The notes beneath the pieces are model-generated. The model made no database searches, was not told the DNA's origin, and worked only from the letters and a program-made list of their open reading frames with translations. 54,263 bases of DNA from a virus: IMG/VR virus record IMGVR_UViG_3300034073_001507, positions 1 to 54,263 of that record; one strand, 5' to 3'. How positions within the stretch are numbered: position 1 is the first letter of the stretch; each line of letters opens with the position of its first letter. Shown piece by piece: positions 15,208-22,317 of the stretch. Position numbers and translations under genes: made by a program.

Positions 15208-16428
15208 ATGAAAAAAGTTCTTGAGCTTGGAGATCATTTTGTTAGCGACTTTGTTAAACCTGGATCTGATTATAGGGCTGGAAAATATAGTCTAGATCTA
15301 TATCTTGATGATGAAATTGGAGCGGCTAGGCTAGCTCAAACGGTTCCACTTGATAAGATGTATGGCCAATATTGGTATCGTTCTGGTATTAACGCTAGCA
15401 TGACCAAACAACTCAATGAGATCGTCGACGAAATTACTAGTAGAATTAAAGTGAACTCTAATGATGTTTGGGTTGATATTGCATGTAATGATGGGACAAT
15501 GTTTAAGTTCATTCCCCAAAATGTTATCAAAATTGGTATCGATCCTGCCGATGATTCCTATGTCGCAGAAAGCAGCAAATTTGCAAATAAAGTCATTCAG
15601 GATTTCTTTTCTAGAGATGCTTATAATAAAACTGGATTTGGTCATAAGCAAGCTAAAGTAGTAACTTGTATTGCTATGTTCTATGATCTAGAAGAGCCAA
15701 GGCAATTCATCAGGGATGTATATGATATTCTAGAAGATGATGGTGTGTTTGTTATGCAGATGAGCTATACTCCGCTGATGCTTAAACAACTTGCATTTGA
15801 CAATATTTGTCATGAACACGTATACTATTATGGTTTAAAGAGTATTAAGAAACTGTTTGAAAGTGAAGGGTTTATTGTTCGTGATTGCAGTTTGAATGAT
15901 ACTAATGGTGGTAGCTTTAGAGTATATTTCCAAAAAGACGTTAGTGATAAAACATCCTTTGGCACCGCCCCACTTCGAGATGTCTGCGATTTCAGAGTGG
16001 ATTCAATCCTAGCTCTTGAAGAAAAAGAGTGGGATATTTCTGATCCTAAGCACTGGGCAGCTTTCGGTGATAATATCTGGGAACTAAAAGAACAGGTGAT
16101 GGATTTCCTTCAAACAGCAAAGAAAGAAGGCAAGAAAGTTTATGGTTATGGTGCAAGCACGAAAGGCAACACTCTTCTGCAACTTTTTGGGATTACTCCA
16201 GATCTTCTAACTGCTATTGCCGAACGTAGTCCATATAAGTTTGGCTTGACCACAGTTGGAACAAATATTCCGATTGTTAGCGAAGAAGAAATGCGCGCAG
16301 CCAAACCAGATTATCTTCTAGTTCTTCCTTGGCATTTCATCGATGAGTTCGTCAAGAGAGAACAAGAATTTGTTAAAGCTGGCGGTAAGCTGGTAGTTCC
16401 TTGTCCGAAATTTCAAATTATTGGATAA
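15208..16428 (+). CDS. Sugar C-methyltransferase lacking the zinc knuckle
   Basis: 406 residues with the architecture of NDP-hexose C-methyltransferases (TylCIII type). SAM domain: VWVDIACNDGTMFKFI (about 89-104). The C-terminal sugar-binding domain contains KVYGYGASTKGNTLLQ (about 310-325) and LLVLPWHFIDEF. The N-terminal region aligns with the family from its LELG segment on, but the four zinc-binding cysteines of CxxC...CxxC are absent, unlike the paralogue at 18042. Likely substrate: the 4-keto-6-deoxy sugar made by Gmd. Confidence 0.85.
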   Translation: MKKVLELGDHFVSDFVKPGSDYRAGKYSLDLYLDDEIGAARLAQTVPLDKMYGQYWYRSGINASMTKQLNEIVDEITSRIKVNSNDVWVDIACNDGTMFKFIPQNVIKIGIDPADDSYVAESSKFANKVIQDFFSRDAYNKTGFGHKQAKVVTCIAMFYDLEEPRQFIRDVYDILEDDGVFVMQMSYTPLMLKQLAFDNICHEHVYYYGLKSIKKLFESEGFIVRDCSLNDTNGGSFRVYFQKDVSDKTSFGTAPLRDVCDFRVDSILALEEKEWDISDPKHWAAFGDNIWELKEQVMDFLQTAKKEGKKVYGYGASTKGNTLLQLFGITPDLLTAIAERSPYKFGLTTVGTNIPIVSEEEMRAAKPDYLLVLPWHFIDEFVKREQEFVKAGGKLVVPCPKFQIIG

Positions 16429-16431
16429 TAT

Positions 16432-17082
16432 ATGAATAACCTAAAATTTCCTTTTAGGGGACATGAGTTAATAGAGGCTGGTTGCGGCCAAGCAGGGCAA
16501 GATTTATTTGTTCTTGGTATTCTTGATGGTAAAACTAATGGAACCTACCTTGAAATTGGAGCTGGCCCTGCTGTTGAGACAAGCAACAGTTATGTTCTAG
16601 AGAAATACTATGGGTGGAGAGGAGCCAGCGTAGAGATTAGCCGAGGCTGGTATGATGAGCATAAAAGGTTCGGTAGAAAACACCACATCGAACTGCAAGA
16701 TGCTAGAACAATGGATTACCCTGGATTACTTCTACGAGCTGGAATAACTGTTACTGACATTGATTATGCCAGTGTAGATTGCGAACCTCCAAGCGTCACT
16801 TTTGATGTGCTAACGAAATTACCATTTGACACTCATCGATTTGCTGTCTTGACTTTCGAGCATGATTGTTATGCTTGGGGCGATGATATCAAAATAAGAA
16901 GTAGAGAGTTTATGGAAAGTAAAGGGTATGAATTGATAGTCTCCAATATCAGCCCTATGCAAGAATTGGGTGATTTTGAAGATTGGTATGTACATCCAGA
17001 TCTAGTATCAAGAGAAGTTATCGATAGGTTCAAGGCCGCCGACAAATCTATTAAATTGTGGAACAAATATCTATTGCTGTGA
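16432..17082 (+). CDS. FkbM-like SAM methyltransferase
   Basis: 216 residues. GQDLFVLGILDGKTNGTYLEIGAG (SAM motif I region, about 22-45), SYVLEKYYGWRGASVE and DIDYASVDCEP fit the FkbM/Methyltransf_21 family, which O-methylates sugars and glycans. It lies 3 nt after the C-methyltransferase gene, in the same orientation and probably in the same operon. The final target (a phage or host glycan) is unknown. Confidence 0.75.
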   Translation: MNNLKFPFRGHELIEAGCGQAGQDLFVLGILDGKTNGTYLEIGAGPAVETSNSYVLEKYYGWRGASVEISRGWYDEHKRFGRKHHIELQDARTMDYPGLLLRAGITVTDIDYASVDCEPPSVTFDVLTKLPFDTHRFAVLTFEHDCYAWGDDIKIRSREFMESKGYELIVSNISPMQELGDFEDWYVHPDLVSREVIDRFKAADKSIKLWNKYLLL

Positions 17083-17092
17083 AGGGTTCATT

Positions 17093-18028
17093 ATGAAAAA
17101 TATCGCAATTGTTCAGGGGCATAAAAAGCAGTGTGGCGTTTATCAATACGGACTTTCAACATATAAGATTCTAGAAAAAAGTAAAAAATATAACTATCTT
17201 TTTGCCCCTGTCAATGGGATTGACGAATTTATCCAGTGGGTTAATATACATAGACCAGATGCAATAATATTCAATTATGATAGCTCTTTGCTAAATTGGT
17301 TTAGCGATCATTTAGCAAATCATTTGCCTTGTGTTAAATTTTTAACGATTGGCCATGAACCAACATTTCTACCAAACTTCCAATCGGCAGCTGCTAATTT
17401 TTTAATATCACCAAATATTAAACCATTTAATGATAAGTGCGTTAATATACCAAGGCCTGTAGTTGAGATTGATGATATTAAATATAGCCCGCCAAATGGT
17501 CCAATTAAAATTGGAAATTTTGGGTTTGGATGGTATACTAAGGAATATGCCAAGATCATAAATCATGTAAATAATCAATTTAAGGATGAGCATGTTATAT
17601 TAAATTTTAATATTGGCCTTGGTGATTATGTTGATATAACTGGAACTGCTGCTAGGAAGCTAGCTGATGAATGCAGAAGCGTTGCCAATCCAAACATAGA
17701 ATTAAACATATACCACGATTTTCTTGATATAGAGCATCTTATTTTGTTCTTGAATAAAAATGATATCAATATCTTCTATTATGCGCAGAACAATAATGAT
17801 GGTCTGGTCAGCAGCAGTACTGATTATGCACTGGCGGCAAAGAAACCTATAGCAGTGAATAGCTCTTCAATGTTTAAGCACATTCTAAGCGATAGAATTG
17901 ATATTGATAAAACTCCAATCAAAGATATAATCGGCTACGGCCTTGAACCTATATCAGCATATCAACAAATATGCACAGAAGATAACTTCAGAAAATGCTA
18001 TGAGGATGTCATCTCTAAGTTTCTATAA
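17093..18028 (+). CDS. GT-B-like glycosyltransferase
   Basis: 311 residues. Homologous along its length to the C-terminal part of the protein encoded at 45717: shared CGVY-YG near the N-terminus, IKIG-FGFG-W-K, VNQQF-like helix, NFNI, ADECRSVANPN / AEKCRQLANPN, and SS-DFAL-A-KP. The two-lobed layout and a late ...YALAAKKPIAVNSS segment suggest a GT-B fold. The RBS is GAAGGG. It is very AT-rich. The substrate is unknown. Confidence 0.65.
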   Translation: MKNIAIVQGHKKQCGVYQYGLSTYKILEKSKKYNYLFAPVNGIDEFIQWVNIHRPDAIIFNYDSSLLNWFSDHLANHLPCVKFLTIGHEPTFLPNFQSAAANFLISPNIKPFNDKCVNIPRPVVEIDDIKYSPPNGPIKIGNFGFGWYTKEYAKIINHVNNQFKDEHVILNFNIGLGDYVDITGTAARKLADECRSVANPNIELNIYHDFLDIEHLILFLNKNDINIFYYAQNNNDGLVSSSTDYALAAKKPIAVNSSSMFKHILSDRIDIDKTPIKDIIGYGLEPISAYQQICTEDNFRKCYEDVISKFL

Positions 18029-18041
18029 ATGAGGGTTTAGT

Positions 18042-19208
18042 ATGTCTTCTTATGAATTTATGACAAAGTGTTTAGCTTGCAATGGAACAAATCTGAAGTT
18101 ATTCTGCGATCTTGGCGTACAACCGTTAGCGAATAACCTAAAGAAATCAAAGGAAGAAAAGGAAGAGTTGTTTCCTCTAGCAACAAACGTTTGTTTGGAT
18201 TGTTGGCACAGTCAACTGACTATTGCAGTTGATCGCGATATGCTATACAAAAACTATCTGTATGTTAGCGGTACAACAAATACTCTTGTGCAAGAATTTG
18301 ATAAGGTCGCTTCTATTATTGATAAAGAAAATAAATGCGAATCTAAAAAAGTATTGGATATTGCATGTAATGATGGATCGTTCCTTAAAGCATTCAAGAA
18401 ATATAATTGGGAAGTTGCTGGTATAGATCCTGCTCAAAATATAGTCGAGATGACTGATAAAGAGCTTAATATACTTTGCGATTACTTCCCATCAAATAAT
18501 ATCAAAGATAAGTTCGCAGCTATAACTTGCTTCAATGTTGTTGCCCATATTCCAAATCCTATTGAGTTTGTTAAGAGCTGCGGCAATATTCTTGAAGATG
18601 AAGGAACTTTGTATATACAAACTTCTCAGAAAAATATGGTAACCAATGGTGAGTTTGATACAATATATCATGAGCACCATTCATTCTTCACTATCAATTC
18701 AATGCAAAAGTTATGCGAAAATGCAGGGCTTTGGTTGCATGATGTTGAGTACAGGCCAGTTCATGGGATTAGTTATTTGTTCAAGATTAAGAAATATCCT
18801 CCAACAAATAATGCAGTAGAAAATAAAAAAGCTGAAGAATCTTTGTTATATAAAGAGCATACATATGATCTGTTTAGGATTAGAGTAGAAAACAATAAAA
18901 AATCCTTGCTAGAGAAGATAACAAAATCTAATAAAAAAGTTGTTGGATATGGAGTTGCAGCCAAAGGTGTTGTTCGAACAAACTACTTTGGCCTACATCA
19001 TGACTATATTGTTGATGAGAATCCACTAAAGATCGGTATGGTCATTGGTGGGGTTAACATACCAATTGTTTCTCAATCTTATTTGGCGCAAGATAATGAA
19101 GACCTTTTGATTGTGGTTTATGCTTGGAATTTTATTGATGAAATCGCCAATAAGATTAAACGACTCAGACCAAACTGTAATGATGAAATAGTATCAGCTA
19201 ATTTATGA
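18042..19208 (+). CDS. Sugar C-methyltransferase (zinc-knuckle type)
   Basis: 388 residues with all three modules of the TylCIII-type family: N-terminal zinc knuckle (CLACNGTNL and CLDCWHSQL), central SAM domain (VLDIACNDGSFLKAF, GIDPAQNI), and C-terminal module with KVVGYGVAAKGVVRTNYFG and VYAWNFIDEI. It is a second copy of the activity encoded at 15208 but retains the metal site. Predicted to add a methyl to carbon (C3 in studied members) of a 4-keto-deoxy sugar. Confidence 0.9.
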   Translation: MSSYEFMTKCLACNGTNLKLFCDLGVQPLANNLKKSKEEKEELFPLATNVCLDCWHSQLTIAVDRDMLYKNYLYVSGTTNTLVQEFDKVASIIDKENKCESKKVLDIACNDGSFLKAFKKYNWEVAGIDPAQNIVEMTDKELNILCDYFPSNNIKDKFAAITCFNVVAHIPNPIEFVKSCGNILEDEGTLYIQTSQKNMVTNGEFDTIYHEHHSFFTINSMQKLCENAGLWLHDVEYRPVHGISYLFKIKKYPPTNNAVENKKAEESLLYKEHTYDLFRIRVENNKKSLLEKITKSNKKVVGYGVAAKGVVRTNYFGLHHDYIVDENPLKIGMVIGGVNIPIVSQSYLAQDNEDLLIVVYAWNFIDEIANKIKRLRPNCNDEIVSANL

Positions 19209-19216
19209 GGTGATTT

Positions 19217-19405
19217 ATGAAACCCAGAATGTACAAAATTATTGAACGCTGTGTTGATGAGGGCGTGGCTTATGGTTGGAATCGTGCGCACAAACACGTA
19301 GACAACCCAACTCCCGAGCAGATCAAAGAACAGATTGCATATTATGTGATGAATGAGATCAGCGAGTGGTTTGATTTCTCAAACGGAGATTTCATGAATG
19401 AGTAG
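19217..19405 (+). CDS. Short protein, unknown function
   Basis: 62 residues, charged, with AHKHVDNPTPEQIKEQIAYY in the middle. Short proteins with this pattern occur in T4-like phages. GAGGTGA precedes ATG. It overlaps the next small gene by 8 nt. Confidence 0.55.
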   Translation: MKPRMYKIIERCVDEGVAYGWNRAHKHVDNPTPEQIKEQIAYYVMNEISEWFDFSNGDFMNE

Positions 19406-19571
19406 CTGGGGTGATCCAATCTACCGAAATATGAAGACCAAACGAACGCTAGATCGTAATAATGGTACGTTTTATGAAAAAGTACCGAAAAAACATAGCA
19501 TCAAATCATTGATTTTGATCGTAATATGCGTTATAATACCGTTTACATACTATTTGAGTATCTATAGATGA
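19398..19571 (+). CDS. Small single-pass membrane protein (57 aa)
   Basis: 57 residues (ATG 19398, stop 19569-19571): a basic N-terminal part containing RTLDRNNGTFYEK and one hydrophobic C-terminal segment (about residues 38-54, SLILIVICVIIPFTYYL). It overlaps the genes on both sides, which supports translation. No function recognised. Confidence 0.5.
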   Translation: MSSWGDPIYRNMKTKRTLDRNNGTFYEKVPKKHSIKSLILIVICVIIPFTYYLSIYR

Positions 19572-19744
19572 GGAAGTATGGAGCCTGGTTAGCATTAGCA
19601 CTGTTAGTATCAATTGCCTTTATTTGGGATGTGTTCTTTTTTATTATTAAGCACTTCTATAATCTTTGTGCATATATCGACAAAGCTCTAGAAGAGCCAC
19701 TTGAAAAACTTGGGAAATGGTATGCTGATATACGTGAACAATAG
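19568..19744 (+). CDS. Small membrane protein (58 aa)
   Basis: 58 residues (ATG 19568, stop 19742-19744). The N-terminal hydrophobic segment (about 6-28) is followed by an amphipathic, charged tail with YIDKALEEPLEKLGKWY. It overlaps the preceding stop (ATGA) and the start of the next gene. Possibly a membrane-acting accessory protein; the function is unknown. Confidence 0.5.
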   Translation: MRKYGAWLALALLVSIAFIWDVFFFIIKHFYNLCAYIDKALEEPLEKLGKWYADIREQ

Positions 19745-20069
19745 TTTCAAACCACGCAAGAAGCGCAAGCCGAAAGCTGGACCTGTTGCTGTTAAACTTA
19801 GCCGTCGTGAACTCGAAGCACTTTCAACTGCTAAGATTCCATCATACAATACTGGTAAAGTACAGTATGCTTCGATCAGCGTCGATCGAGTTGGTGGCGG
19901 CGCTCATCGCAAGAGCATGACTGATCCGATGTTCCTTGCTGGCGAGAAAGAAGAAACTCGTAACGAGATCATTGCTAAGTCTAAGCGTGTAGCTGTAGCC
20001 TACAACAAAGGTGCCTATCAATACATTTCTTCAGCCGAAGATGCAAAATATGTTGGGAGGAAAATATGA
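19722..20069 (+). CDS. Basic conserved phage protein, unknown function
   Basis: 115 residues from ATG 19722. It has a Lys/Arg-rich N-terminus (SFKPRKKRKPKAGP), then VKLSRRELEALSTAKIPSY and a C-terminal AYNKGAYQYISSAED. Charge suggests nucleic-acid contact. Conserved small proteins with an FKPRKKRK start are common in T4-like aquatic phages. Codon use is GC-richer than in adjacent glycan genes. Confidence 0.6.
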   Translation: MLIYVNNSFKPRKKRKPKAGPVAVKLSRRELEALSTAKIPSYNTGKVQYASISVDRVGGGAHRKSMTDPMFLAGEKEETRNEIIAKSKRVAVAYNKGAYQYISSAEDAKYVGRKI

Positions 20070-20275
20070 TGAGCTTCTATGAACTTGAAGAAAAGATTAT
20101 GGCAGCATGGAACGTTGTCGACGACATCAAGCTGCTGGGCCGCAATATTATGGATGGGCCTACCATGACCGAAGATGATATTACCAATGTTCTCATTGGA
20201 CTTGAGACTATATACAATATGCGTTTTAATGAATTGTTCAAGACTTATGAGAAGCTGTTGAAAGAGGATGTATGA
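20066..20275 (+). CDS. Short conserved T4-like phage protein
   Basis: 69 residues with FYELEEKIMAAWNVVDDIK and a late MRFNELFKTYEKLLKE. This short acidic helical protein is recurrent in aquatic T4-like phages and has no known function. GGGAGG is 5 nt before ATG 20066, with a second in-frame ATG at 20069. The stop overlaps the next gene. Confidence 0.7.
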   Translation: MMSFYELEEKIMAAWNVVDDIKLLGRNIMDGPTMTEDDITNVLIGLETIYNMRFNELFKTYEKLLKEDV

Positions 20276-21024
20276 AATTAGTTTCGATTATTACGCCAAC
20301 AACTGGCAATCCAATACTTCTAAAAAATATCCAGTCGGTCAGAAATCAAACTTATAAGAACATACAACATCTTATTGTTATTGATGGTGCTGAACGTCAA
20401 CCAGCTGTATTGAGTGCGTTCAGTTCAGTTAAATTTCCAGTATCAAATCCACTCAAAGAAACAGTTGTGGCACTTCCATACTCTGTCGGCAAAGACAGGT
20501 GGAATGGCCATCGAATGTACGCTGCCATGACATATCTCTGCGAAGGAGAATATGTCATGTTTCTTGATGAAGACAACTTTCTTGAGCCAGATCATGTCGA
20601 ATCTTGCATGAAAGTTATTGAGTCTGGAAAAGATTGGACTTTCAGTTACCGAAAGATTGTCGATAAAGAAGGTAAGTTTATTTGTAATGATGATTGCGAA
20701 AGCCTTGGCAACTGGCCTTCAGTATTAGATCAAACAGATTATTTTATTGATGTTAATTGCTACTTCCTACCTAAAATTCTAGCAGTATATGTTTCTCCGA
20801 TTTGGTATCGAAAAGCTAGAGAACCTGGTGTGCCTGAAGTAGACCGAGTCTTGTGTCCGAATCTGAAACAAATGGCATCAAATCATGACTCAACATATAA
20901 TTACTCAGTAAATTATACAGTTGGTAACAGTGAACTTTCTGTTACTGCTAATTTCTTTCAGCAAGGAAATGCAGAAATGCTTCGGCGATATAATGGCTCA
21001 CTGCCTTGGAAAAGGGGAAAATAA
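20272..21024 (+). CDS. Family 2 glycosyltransferase
   Basis: 250 residues with a clear GT2/GT-A start, LVSIITPTTGNPILLKNIQS, QTYKNIQHLIVIDGAE, and a metal motif FLDEDNFLEPDH (about residues 98-109). Nucleotide-sugar inverting transferase; the donor and acceptor are unknown. It overlaps the preceding gene (ATGA) and is followed 1 nt later by another sugar-transferase-like gene. Confidence 0.85.
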   Translation: MKLVSIITPTTGNPILLKNIQSVRNQTYKNIQHLIVIDGAERQPAVLSAFSSVKFPVSNPLKETVVALPYSVGKDRWNGHRMYAAMTYLCEGEYVMFLDEDNFLEPDHVESCMKVIESGKDWTFSYRKIVDKEGKFICNDDCESLGNWPSVLDQTDYFIDVNCYFLPKILAVYVSPIWYRKAREPGVPEVDRVLCPNLKQMASNHDSTYNYSVNYTVGNSELSVTANFFQQGNAEMLRRYNGSLPWKRGK

Positions 21025-21025
21025 T

Positions 21026-21742
21026 ATGAACGCATGCATTGTATCGTTTTTTATGGAAAACATCAACCCAAAGACTTTAGGATTGCAGAGATCTGTTGTT
21101 GAAAAGTTTAATAAAAGCAAACATCAATACTATATGTTTAAAATTGATGTTCCGCATGCAGTCGGTATTGATTATTTCTGGGCTATGAATGGCGTTAAGA
21201 CTAAACTATTTGAAGAGTCTAAAGTAGAACAACAGATAGATCATGACGTTGTTCTTTTCCTAGATATTGATTGTATTCCGCTATGCGAAGATGCAATAGA
21301 CTTTTATCTTGATCAAGCGATGAACGGTAAGATTGTTGGTAACATTCAAAGAACTAATCATCTAGAAAATGGTCAACATGTTTTTGCTGCGCCATCAGCT
21401 TGCGCTATTTCTCGAGAAACATTCAAAAAAATAGGTGCGCCGCCAGCAATGGAAACTGCCCGTTCTGATGTTGCTGAAGAATGGACTTGGGAAGCTGAAA
21501 AGATTGGCATTCCAGTAGAACTTTATATGCCACTTCGATTTGATCGTGCGCCACATAAGTACGATTGGGAGAAAAATAAAGATCCATTTTGGGAGCTAGC
21601 TGATGGTATGCCAGTCTATGGATTGGGTACTACATTTGGTGATAAATATGGTAAGGAATTGTTTTGGCATTCCTATCAAATATTTCATCCAGGGCAGCAA
21701 GAACATTTTTGGGCTAAATGCGAAAGCATTCTGGTCAGTTAA
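21026..21742 (+). CDS. Glycosyltransferase-like protein
   Basis: 238 residues from ATG 21026, preceded by AAGGGGAA. DVVLFLDIDCIPLCEDAI (D-x-D, about residues 75-79) and a following VGNIQRTNH segment indicate a GT-A fold; the C-terminal half is His/Trp-rich. It lies directly after a GT2 gene and before the initiator-like tRNA. Substrate unknown. Confidence 0.65.
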   Translation: MNACIVSFFMENINPKTLGLQRSVVEKFNKSKHQYYMFKIDVPHAVGIDYFWAMNGVKTKLFEESKVEQQIDHDVVLFLDIDCIPLCEDAIDFYLDQAMNGKIVGNIQRTNHLENGQHVFAAPSACAISRETFKKIGAPPAMETARSDVAEEWTWEAEKIGIPVELYMPLRFDRAPHKYDWEKNKDPFWELADGMPVYGLGTTFGDKYGKELFWHSYQIFHPGQQEHFWAKCESILVS

Positions 21743-21747
21743 GTTAT

Positions 21748-21822
21748 CGCGGGGTGGCGCAGTGGTAGCGCGACGGACTCATAATCCGTAGGTCGGAGGT
21801 TCAAATCCTCCCCCCGCAACCA
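21748..21822 (+). tRNA. Initiator-like tRNA-Met (CAT)
   Basis: 75 nt, with encoded CCA. Acceptor strand CGCGGGG faces CCCCGCA, leaving the C1-A72 mismatch that marks bacterial initiator tRNA. T8-G9 and T-loop TTCAAAT also match tRNA-fMet. The anticodon loop is CTCATAA (anticodon 21780-21782) in stem ACGGA/TCCGT, so two of the three initiator G-C pairs are kept. D-stem GCGC/GCGC lacks the usual initiator A11-T24 pair. Confidence 0.93.
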
Positions 21823-21838
21823 ATTTTTATGGTGCATC

Positions 21839-22027
21839 ATGAATTCTCTCAGTGAATTGAAAGAAGCCTTTGAATCAAACAAAATAAAAATAAAAGAATT
21901 CATCTCCTGGGCATTAATATGCAAAAATGGAGATGTTTGGACACTTGTTCTTGGTCAATACTATAAGAACAAAGAACCGATGAGTAAAAAGCAAATTAAT
22001 GAATACATTAAAAGGAAAGGAAAATGA
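21839..22027 (+). CDS. Short Lys-rich protein, unknown function
   Basis: 62 residues, Lys/Ile-rich, with WALICKNGDVWTLVLGQYYK in the centre. No motif recognised. It lies between the tRNA and a conserved gene and overlaps the next start (ATGA). Confidence 0.5.
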   Translation: MNSLSELKEAFESNKIKIKEFISWALICKNGDVWTLVLGQYYKNKEPMSKKQINEYIKRKGK

Positions 22028-22317
22028 TTAAAGTATTAAAGATGGTTTCTGGCGAAGAACTCTTGGCTGAAGTCTTGCAAGAATTGCCAACAAGCATTCG
22101 TGTTAAAAACCCAATCGTGATTATGATGCAGAGGACGCCTAACAATGAGGTTGGTATGGGATTTCTTCCCTATCTTCCCTATTGCGAGAGCCGCGAGTTT
22201 GAATTCAAAACTGAACATGTAATTGTTGCAAAAGAAGTTGACAATGAGCTGAAGAACCAGTATAATAAAATCTTCGGCGGCATTATCACTCCTAGCAAGA
22301 AACTGTTGATTACATGA
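22024..22317 (+). CDS. Sm-like small conserved phage protein
   Basis: 97 residues: MIKVLKMVSGEELLAEVLQE, VKNPIVIMMQ, then a beta-rich middle and IVAKEVDNELKNQYNKIFGG. A GEE-L...V-NP pattern followed by short strands resembles an Sm/LSm-type barrel seen in small T4-like phage proteins. RNA binding is possible but unproven. It precedes the polymerase gene and overlaps its start (ATGA), so the two are coupled. Confidence 0.6.
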   Translation: MIKVLKMVSGEELLAEVLQELPTSIRVKNPIVIMMQRTPNNEVGMGFLPYLPYCESREFEFKTEHVIVAKEVDNELKNQYNKIFGGIITPSKKLLIT

